Below, in pieces: positions 5,092 to 10,440 of a stretch of 10,440 bases of DNA. The stretch is from assembly GCA_902805995.1 (NCBI GenBank), contig CADCUU010000485.1, positions 1 through 10,440 on the forward strand. Direction: 5' to 3'. Position 1 is the stretch's first letter; the number at the start of each line of letters is the position of its first letter. A program made the translations under genes and the position numbers. This stretch comes from an uncultured Rubellimicrobium sp. GTDB taxonomy: Bacteria > Pseudomonadota > Alphaproteobacteria > Rhodobacterales > Rhodobacteraceae. A model generated the notes under the pieces. The model was not told the origin of the DNA and did no database searches. It worked only from the letters and a program-made list of their open reading frames with translations.

Positions 5092-7203
5092 ATGCTCGAC
5101 GTTCGTCAGGAGACTGCGGCCACCCTCCGTACCCCCGACTGGTACCGCACCGCGACGCGCTGGACGCAGCTCACCCTGGCCGAGGACGATCCGGTGCGCT
5201 TCGATCCCGCGCAGTGGATCGACATCTTCCGCGAGACCCGGTCGAACGCGGCCTGCCTGAGCGCGGGGGGCTATGTCGCCTACTACCCGAGCCAGGTGCC
5301 GTTCCACCATGTGAGCCGCTTCATCACCGGCGGCGACCCCTTCGGCGAGCTGGTGGACGGGGCGCGGAGCCTGGGCATGCATGTGATGGCGCGGGTCGAT
5401 CCCCATGCCATCCACGACGACGCGGCGCGCGCGCACCCCGAATGGGTGGCCGTGGATCGCGACGGCAACCCGCGCCGCCACTGGGCCTATCCCGATGTCT
5501 GGGTGACCTGCGCCTATGGCGATTACAACGCCCTTTATATGCCCGAGATCGTCCGCGAGATCGTCCGCGACTACGACGTGGACGCGATCTTCGCCAACCG
5601 CTGGCAGGGCCACGGCATCTGCTACTGCGCGGCCTGCCGGCAGAGGTTCGGCGCGGCGACGGGCCAGGAGATCCCGCGAAGCTCGGACGCGGCCGATCCG
5701 GTCTGGCGGACCTGGGCGGCGTGGCGACGGGACGTGCTGACCCGCATGGTCGTGAGCTGGGACGAGGCCGTGAAGGAGGTGCGGCCCCATGCGAGCTTCA
5801 TCCCCAACATGGGCGGCGCGTCGCTGATGGAGTTCGACCTCGCCCTCATCGAGAAGCACTGCCCGTTCCTTGTGGTGGACGACCAGGGGCGGCACGGGGT
5901 GGAGCCGGTCTGGAAGGCAGGGCGCAACGGCAAGCGCATCCGCGCGACCTTCCGCGACCGCCCCGTGGTGCTCATCACCTCGGTCGGGCCCGAGGAGCCG
6001 GTGCATCGCTGGAAGGACAGCGTCACCACGGGGCCGGAGATCGAGGCCTGGATCACGGACGGGGCTCTCCATGGGATGCTGCCGTGGTTCACCAAGTTCA
6101 ACGGCGTCATCCCCGACGGCCGCTGGATCGAGCCCGTCGCGCGCGCATTCGGCCTGCACGAACGCCTGGAGGCCGATCTGGCCGCAACGCGTCCCGCGAC
6201 CGAGATCGCGATCCTCGACGCGGCGACGACGCTGCGCCACCATGCCTGGGACGCCCGCGCCGAGGCCGAGGCGGACGAGCTGGGCTTCTATCACGCGCTG
6301 GTGGAGGCGGGGCTTCACTTCGAGTTCGTGTCGGACCATGCGATGACGCCCGCGATGCTGGACCGCTTCCGCGTGCTGATCCTGCCGAACGCGGTCTGCC
6401 TGTCCGACGACCAGTGCGCGATGCTGCGGGACTGGGTCGGGCGGGGCGGCAGCCTCGTGGTGGCCGGGGCCAGCGCGACCGCCGATGAGACCGGCGCCCC
6501 TCGCCCGAGCTTCGGCCTGGAGGAGGTCACCGGAAGCTGGATGGCCGAGCCCATGCGGGGGCCGGTGAAGAACACCTATGTCGTCCTGAACGGGGGGCAC
6601 CCGATTGCCAAGGGCTTCGGGTCCGCGACCCGGATCATCGGGGGCACGCGCCTCATGGCGGTGGAGGCCGACGGTGGGACCGAGCAGCCTTTCCTTTTCA
6701 TCCCCGATTTTCCCGACCTGCCCATGGAGGAGGTCTACCCGCGCGAGGAGCCGCGCGGCGCGGCCATCGTGGCGCGGGAGACGGAGGCGGGCGGGCGCGT
6801 GGTCCACATCCCCTGGAACATCGGAGCGACCTTCTGGGAGGTGCTGGCCGACGACCACCGGCGGCTGATCGAGAACTGCGTGCGCTGGGCCTTGGGCCGC
6901 GCGCCGTCGATCGAGGTGCGGGGGAAAGGCGTGCTCGACGTGGCCGCCCGGGAGGGGGACGGGCGGACGCTGGTGCTGCTGGCCAACCTCACCAATCCGA
7001 TGATGATGAAGGGACCCATCCGCGAGACCTATCCGGTCGGGCGGCAGGAGGTGTCGGTCGCGCTTCCCGAAGGGCGGCGGGGGGCGGTCGCGCGTCTGCT
7101 CGTCGCCGGGGGCGAGGCGGCCGTCGAGATCCGGGACGGGCGCGCGGTCGTGACCGTGCCGGGCCTGGACCTGGCCGAGGCGGTCCGCATCGACTGGACG
7201 TGA
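5092..7203 (+). CDS. Putative cytoplasmic glycoside hydrolase (GHL6-like barrel plus GH42-type trimerisation domain)
   Basis: The 703-residue product has no signal peptide or membrane segment, so it should act on an imported substrate. Residues about 15-345 look like the TIM-barrel of the 'hypothetical glycosyl hydrolase 6' group: WYRTATRW near the N-terminus, GGYVAYYPSQVPFHH, ARVDPHAIHDD, and DAIFANRWQGHG (164-175) followed by a Cys cluster C177-x-C179-x2-C182 and RQRFG. Residues about 370-600 resemble the flavodoxin/amidotransferase-like trimerisation domain of GH42 beta-galactosidases (TEIAILDA, FRVLILPNAVCLSD, VGRGGSLVVAG, and HIPWNIGATFW at about 573-583). About 100 C-terminal residues form a probable beta-sandwich ending in EAVRIDWT. 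I recognise the family by pattern from memory. I know of no activity I can assign, and I cannot name the catalytic acids. Its place between the binding protein and the permeases points to processing of the transported ligand (inference). Confidence 0.82.
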   Translation: MLDVRQETAATLRTPDWYRTATRWTQLTLAEDDPVRFDPAQWIDIFRETRSNAACLSAGGYVAYYPSQVPFHHVSRFITGGDPFGELVDGARSLGMHVMARVDPHAIHDDAARAHPEWVAVDRDGNPRRHWAYPDVWVTCAYGDYNALYMPEIVREIVRDYDVDAIFANRWQGHGICYCAACRQRFGAATGQEIPRSSDAADPVWRTWAAWRRDVLTRMVVSWDEAVKEVRPHASFIPNMGGASLMEFDLALIEKHCPFLVVDDQGRHGVEPVWKAGRNGKRIRATFRDRPVVLITSVGPEEPVHRWKDSVTTGPEIEAWITDGALHGMLPWFTKFNGVIPDGRWIEPVARAFGLHERLEADLAATRPATEIAILDAATTLRHHAWDARAEAEADELGFYHALVEAGLHFEFVSDHAMTPAMLDRFRVLILPNAVCLSDDQCAMLRDWVGRGGSLVVAGASATADETGAPRPSFGLEEVTGSWMAEPMRGPVKNTYVVLNGGHPIAKGFGSATRIIGGTRLMAVEADGGTEQPFLFIPDFPDLPMEEVYPREEPRGAAIVARETEAGGRVVHIPWNIGATFWEVLADDHRRLIENCVRWALGRAPSIEVRGKGVLDVAAREGDGRTLVLLANLTNPMMMKGPIRETYPVGRQEVSVALPEGRRGAVARLLVAGGEAAVEIRDGRAVVTVPGLDLAEAVRIDWT

Positions 7204-7226
7204 ACCACAGCGGCAGGGAGGCCTGA

Positions 7227-8204
7227 ATGCTCGGATACCTGATCAAGCGCATCGTCCTGATGATCCCGACGATGATCGGGATCTCCATCGTGGCCTTCCT
7301 GATCATCCAGTTGCCGCCGGGCGACTACCTGACCTCGGTCCTGGCCTCGATGGCGGACAGCGGCCAGACGGTGGACCCGGCGGAGATCGAGCGGATGCGC
7401 CGGGCCTACGGCCTCGATGATCCGGTGATCGTGCAGTACTGGAAGTGGATCTCGGGCATCGTCCTGCGGGGCGACTTCGGCTACTCCTTCGAGTGGGGGC
7501 GCCCGGTGTCCGAGCTGATCTGGGAGCGGACCGGATCGACCCTCGCGATCTCGCTGGTCTTTGTCTGGGCCGTGTCGCTGCCCATCGGCATCTACTCGGC
7601 GGTGCGCCGCCATTCCGTCGGCGACCACGTCTTCACGTTTCTGGGCTTCCTGGGCCTCGCGATCCCGAACTTCATCCTGGCGCTGACGCTCATGTATGTG
7701 AGCTACCGCTACTTCGGGCAGAGCGTCGGCGGCCTCTACTCCCCCGAATTCGCGGAGGCGCCCTGGAGCTGGGCCAAGTTCTGGGACCTGCTCAAGCACC
7801 TCTGGATCCCCATCGTCGTGATCGGGACGTCGGGCACGGCCGCGCTGATCCGCATCCTGCGCGCCAACCTGTCGGACGAGCTGTCCAAGCCCTATGTCGT
7901 CACCGCCCGCGCCAAGGGCCTGCCCGAGCATCAGGTCATCCTGCGCTACCCTGTGCGGATCGCTCTCAACCCCTTCGTGTCGGCCATCGGCTGGGTCCTG
8001 CCGGAGCTGATCTCGGGCGTGACGATCACCGCCATCGTGCTGAACCTGCCCACGGCGGGGCCGCTCCTGCTGCGCGCGCTGGTCGCGCAGGACATGTACC
8101 TCGCCGGGGGCTTCATCCTGCTCATGGGGATTCTGACGCTGATCGGGATGCTGGTCTCGGACCTGCTCCTTGCCGCGCTCGATCCGCGCATCCGCTTCAC
8201 CTGA
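7227..8204 (+). CDS. ABC transporter permease, DppB/OppB type
   Basis: This 325-residue inner-membrane protein is one of the two channel subunits of the importer. The N-terminus MLGYLIKRIVLMIPTMIGIS is typical of the DppB/OppB family, as is the early ARxxYGLDDP-like segment (RRAYGLDDPVIVQYW, residues 58-72). Probable membrane helices lie near 9-28, 104-125, 137-158, 192-211, 252-273 and 293-315. The cytoplasmic EAA-like loop that contacts the ATPase is at about 218-245 (SKPYVVTARAKGLPEHQVIL), and the protein ends in the usual LDPRIRFT. The start codon has GGAGG 5 nt upstream, and only 23 nt separate it from the hydrolase-like gene, so the two are surely co-transcribed. Length is normal for the family. 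Confidence 0.93.
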   Translation: MLGYLIKRIVLMIPTMIGISIVAFLIIQLPPGDYLTSVLASMADSGQTVDPAEIERMRRAYGLDDPVIVQYWKWISGIVLRGDFGYSFEWGRPVSELIWERTGSTLAISLVFVWAVSLPIGIYSAVRRHSVGDHVFTFLGFLGLAIPNFILALTLMYVSYRYFGQSVGGLYSPEFAEAPWSWAKFWDLLKHLWIPIVVIGTSGTAALIRILRANLSDELSKPYVVTARAKGLPEHQVILRYPVRIALNPFVSAIGWVLPELISGVTITAIVLNLPTAGPLLLRALVAQDMYLAGGFILLMGILTLIGMLVSDLLLAALDPRIRFT

Positions 8205-8214
8205 GGGCCCGGCC

Positions 8215-9435
8215 ATGACCGACATGAGCATTCCGCCGACCCTCGACCCGCTGGTCTTGCCCCGTGACGGAGACGAGGGCGCGCCGGGGGACGAGACTGG
8301 CCCCGCCATCAGCCCCCTGCGCCCGGGGAGCGACCCCGCGAAACTGGCCGTGGCCGGGCAGTGGACGCTGATCCGCCGCCGCTTCCTGCGCAACCGGGTG
8401 GCGGTCGTGGCGGGGGTCGTGGTGATCCTTCTCTACCTCGTCGGCGTCTTCGCCGAGTTCCTGGCCCCGACCTCGCCCAGCGCCGCGCAGCCGCGCTTCA
8501 CCTATGCGCCGCCGCAGGACATCAGCCTGTTCGTAACCGAGCCCGACGGGTCGCGCCGCTTCCTGCCCCATGTCAGCGGCTACAAGAGCGAGGTGGACCC
8601 GGAGTCGCTTCGCCGCACCTTCACCATCGACGAGGAGGCCGTGATCCCCATCGGCTTCTTCGTGGAAGGGGCGCCCTATAAGATGTGGGGGCTGATCCCC
8701 ATGGACACGCACCTCGTGGGACCCCTCGACCCGACGCAGCCGATGAACCTGCTGGGCACAGACTCGCTGGGCCGCGACCTGCTGAGCCGGCTGATCCACG
8801 GGACGCGGATCTCCATGTCCATCGGGCTCATCGGGGTGGCGTCGAGCCTTCTCATCGGCGTCGTGCTGGGGGCGCTGTCGGGCTATTACGGCGGCTGGAC
8901 GGACCTTCTGGTGCAGCGCGTGATCGAGGTGATCAGCGCCATGCCGACCGTGCCTCTCTGGCTGGGTCTCGCCGCCGCGATCCCGCTGACGTGGTCGCCT
9001 CTCAAGGTGTACTTCATCATCACGCTGATCGTGTCGCTCCTCGCCTGGACGTCGCTGGCCCGCGAGGTGAGGGGACGGCTCCTCGCCCTCAAGAACGAGG
9101 ACTTCGTGACGGCGGCCAAGCTCGACGGCTCCTCGGAGCGTCGGGTGATCTTCCGGCACATCCTGCCTTCGCTCACCAGCCACATCCTCGCGGTCGTGAC
9201 GCTCGCCATTCCGACCATGATCGTGGCCGAGACGGCGCTGAGCTTCCTCGGCATCGGGCTCAAGGCCCCGGTGGTGAGCTGGGGAGTGCTTCTTCAGGAC
9301 GCGCAGACGGTGCGGACGGTCGCGACCGCGCCTTGGCTCCTTGTCTGGCCCGCCGGCGCCGTGGTGCTCGCGGTGCTGTCCTTCAACTTCCTCGGGGACG
9401 GGATGCGGGATGCCGCCGACCCGTATGGCCACTGA
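8215..9435 (+). CDS. ABC transporter permease, DppC/OppC type, with long N-terminus and enlarged periplasmic loop
   Basis: This is the second channel subunit, 406 residues from the ATG at 8215. That start has a GAGGG site (overlapping the previous stop codon) 7 nt upstream and lies 10 nt after that stop. Residues 1-60 are cytoplasmic, with about 45 disordered-looking residues rich in Pro, Asp and Gly, then QWTLIRRRFLRNRVAV, which is the OppC_N type entry to membrane helix 1 (about 62-84). A long periplasmic segment (85-178) precedes the family hallmark LLGTDSLGRDLLSRLIHG (179-196). The EAA loop is at about 291-320 (LKNEDFVTAAKLDGSSERR), and the C-terminus FNFLGDGMRDAADPYGH is classic. Typical DppC proteins have about 300 residues, so the extra length comes from the N-terminus and the loop after helix 1. 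An alternative ATG at 8224 would remove only three residues. Confidence 0.93.
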   Translation: MTDMSIPPTLDPLVLPRDGDEGAPGDETGPAISPLRPGSDPAKLAVAGQWTLIRRRFLRNRVAVVAGVVVILLYLVGVFAEFLAPTSPSAAQPRFTYAPPQDISLFVTEPDGSRRFLPHVSGYKSEVDPESLRRTFTIDEEAVIPIGFFVEGAPYKMWGLIPMDTHLVGPLDPTQPMNLLGTDSLGRDLLSRLIHGTRISMSIGLIGVASSLLIGVVLGALSGYYGGWTDLLVQRVIEVISAMPTVPLWLGLAAAIPLTWSPLKVYFIITLIVSLLAWTSLAREVRGRLLALKNEDFVTAAKLDGSSERRVIFRHILPSLTSHILAVVTLAIPTMIVAETALSFLGIGLKAPVVSWGVLLQDAQTVRTVATAPWLLVWPAGAVVLAVLSFNFLGDGMRDAADPYGH

Positions 9436-10440
9436 TGCAGGACACCACGCCCCTTCTGTCGGTCCGGGACCTCTCGATCGACTTTCACCTCCGGACCCAT
9501 ATCCTCCACGCCGTGCGGGGCGTGAGCTTCGACCTCCACAAGGGCCGCACGCTGGCCCTGGTGGGGGAAAGCGGATCGGGCAAGTCGGTGACGGCCCGGG
9601 CGCTCCTTCGCATCGTCGACGCGCAGGCGCGGGTCGCGGGCGGGACGATCACGCTCGACGGACCTTCGGGCCCGCAGCGGCTGGACTTCATGGCGCCCGG
9701 AAGCCGGGAGATCCGGGCCATCCGGGGCCGCCGCATCGGCCTGATCTTTCAGGAGCCCATGAGCTCGCTGTCGCCCGTTCACACGATCGGCGCGCAGATC
9801 ATGGAGGCCCTGCGGCTGCATCGCCGCATGACCAAGGCGGAAGCCAAGGCCGAAACCGTCGAGCTACTGCGGCAGGTGGAGATCAAGGAGCCGGCCAAGA
9901 TGGCCGACCGCTACACCTTCGAATTCTCGGGCGGGATGCGCCAGCGCGCGATGATCGCGATGGCCCTGGCCTGCGACCCCGACGTGCTGATCGCCGACGA
10001 GCCCACGACGGCCCTGGACGTGACCACCCAGGCCGAGATCATGGACCTGACGCGGCGGCTCCAGGCCGACCGGGGCATGGCGATGCTCCTCATCACCCAT
10101 GACCTCGGGCTGGTCGCGGAAACGGCGGACGAGGTCGCGGTCATGCGCTGGGGCCGGATCGTGGAGCAGGGGCCCGTGGACCGGGTCTTTCATGCGCCCC
10201 GGATGCCCTACACGCGCGACCTCCTGTCCGCCACGATGCGGCTGGAGGCGGGGCGGGTCCACGCCGCGCCCGATCCGCTCGGCCCGCTTGTGCTGTCGGT
10301 GCGCGGCCTGACCAAGGGCTTTGGCGCGACCAACTGGCGCGGCCGCCAGACCTGGGCCATCACCGCCGTCGACAGCGTGGACCTGGACCTGCGCCGGGGC
10401 GAGAACCTCGGCATCGTGGGGGAGAGTGGGTCCGGCAAGA
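9435..10440 (+). CDS. ABC transporter ATPase, fused DppD-DppF type (3' end missing)
   Basis: The start codon overlaps the preceding stop codon by one base (TGATG), with no clear ribosome-binding site, which indicates translational coupling. The frame is open to the window end (335 codons plus one base). The first nucleotide-binding domain is complete: Walker A GESGSGKS at 44-51, Q-loop Q106 in [10 protein letters not shown], signature FSGGMRQR at 164-171, Walker B VLIADEP at 184-190 with catalytic E189, D-loop ALD at 193-195, and H-loop H222 in ITHDLG. The peptide-transporter-type segment [10 protein letters not shown] follows near residue 256. A short linker (HAAPDPLGP) then leads to a second ATPase domain starting at [12 protein letters not shown], and the window ends just after its Walker A GESGSGK (329-335). 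The gene therefore encodes both ATPase halves in one chain, energising the importer formed by the two upstream permeases. Confidence 0.93.
   Translation, partial: MQDTTPLLSVRDLSIDFHLRTHILHAVRGVSFDLHKGRTLALVGESGSGKSVTARALLRIVDAQARVAGGTITLDGPSGPQRLDFMAPGSREIRAIRGRRIGLIFQEPMSSLSPVHTIGAQIMEALRLHRRMTKAEAKAETVELLRQVEIKEPAKMADRYTFEFSGGMRQRAMIAMALACDPDVLIADEPTTALDVTTQAEIMDLTRRLQADRGMAMLLITHDLGLVAETADEVAVMRWGRIVEQGPVDRVFHAPRMPYTRDLLSATMRLEAGRVHAAPDPLGPLVLSVRGLTKGFGATNWRGRQTWAITAVDSVDLDLRRGENLGIVGESGSGK

Noticed and set aside
3643..6858. A 1071-codon open frame on the minus strand opposite the binding-protein and enzyme genes
   Set aside because: It crosses two well-supported plus-strand genes and the gap between them. 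Its product is a low-complexity mix rich in Arg, Gly, His and Val with no domain motif. Such frames arise as mirrors of GC-rich third positions.
7029..9432. Long minus-strand frames at 7029-8393 and 8197-9432
   Set aside because: They lie opposite the two permease genes and read as Arg/His/Asp-rich sequence without recognisable domains. The permeases have full family motifs and ribosome-binding sites.

Overview
The window is GC-rich, tightly packed bacterial DNA. Its protein content suggests an alphaproteobacterium, probably a marine Rhodobacteraceae/roseobacter-type organism. The reasons are the RTX-tailed secreted nuclease with a roseobacter-style C-terminal tail, the Opp/Dpp-type importer with a Tat-exported binding protein, and the strong GC bias at third codon positions. 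This taxonomic placement is inference from style, not proof. I see no rRNA, tRNA, CRISPR array, insertion sequence or attachment site.

Layout. (1) Positions 1-1833, + strand: the 3' part of a large extracellular nuclease gene. It encodes the end of an OB-fold-like region, an endonuclease/exonuclease/phosphatase domain, nine glycine-rich calcium-binding RTX repeats and a C-terminal type I secretion tail. (2) Positions 1834-1949: a convergent gap with two GC-rich hairpins. (3) Positions 1950-2930, - strand: a LacI-family regulator, with a GTG start and an abbreviated hinge region. (4) Positions 2931-3117: a divergent control region that is AT-rich relative to its surroundings and holds a 12-bp near-perfect palindrome. 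(5) Positions 3118-10440, + strand: one evident operon. In order it encodes a Tat-signal family-5 substrate-binding protein, a cytoplasmic putative glycoside hydrolase (GHL6-like barrel plus GH42-type trimerisation domain), two Opp/Dpp-type permeases, and a double-domain ATPase cut off by the window end at its second Walker A. The permeases and ATPase are spaced by 10 nt or overlap by 1 nt. A very stable hairpin lies between the binding-protein gene and the hydrolase gene.

How it fits together (inference): the binding protein captures a ligand in the periplasm, and the two permeases and the fused ATPase carry it into the cytoplasm. The unexported hydrolase-like enzyme then processes it. The divergent LacI-type regulator probably senses the ligand or its product and controls the operon. 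The combination of a 'peptide-type' importer, a sugar-type regulator and an uncharacterised hydrolase suggests a glycoside or oligosaccharide uptake system whose substrate cannot be read from the sequence. The nuclease upstream is convergent and separated by hairpins, so it is probably an unrelated unit.
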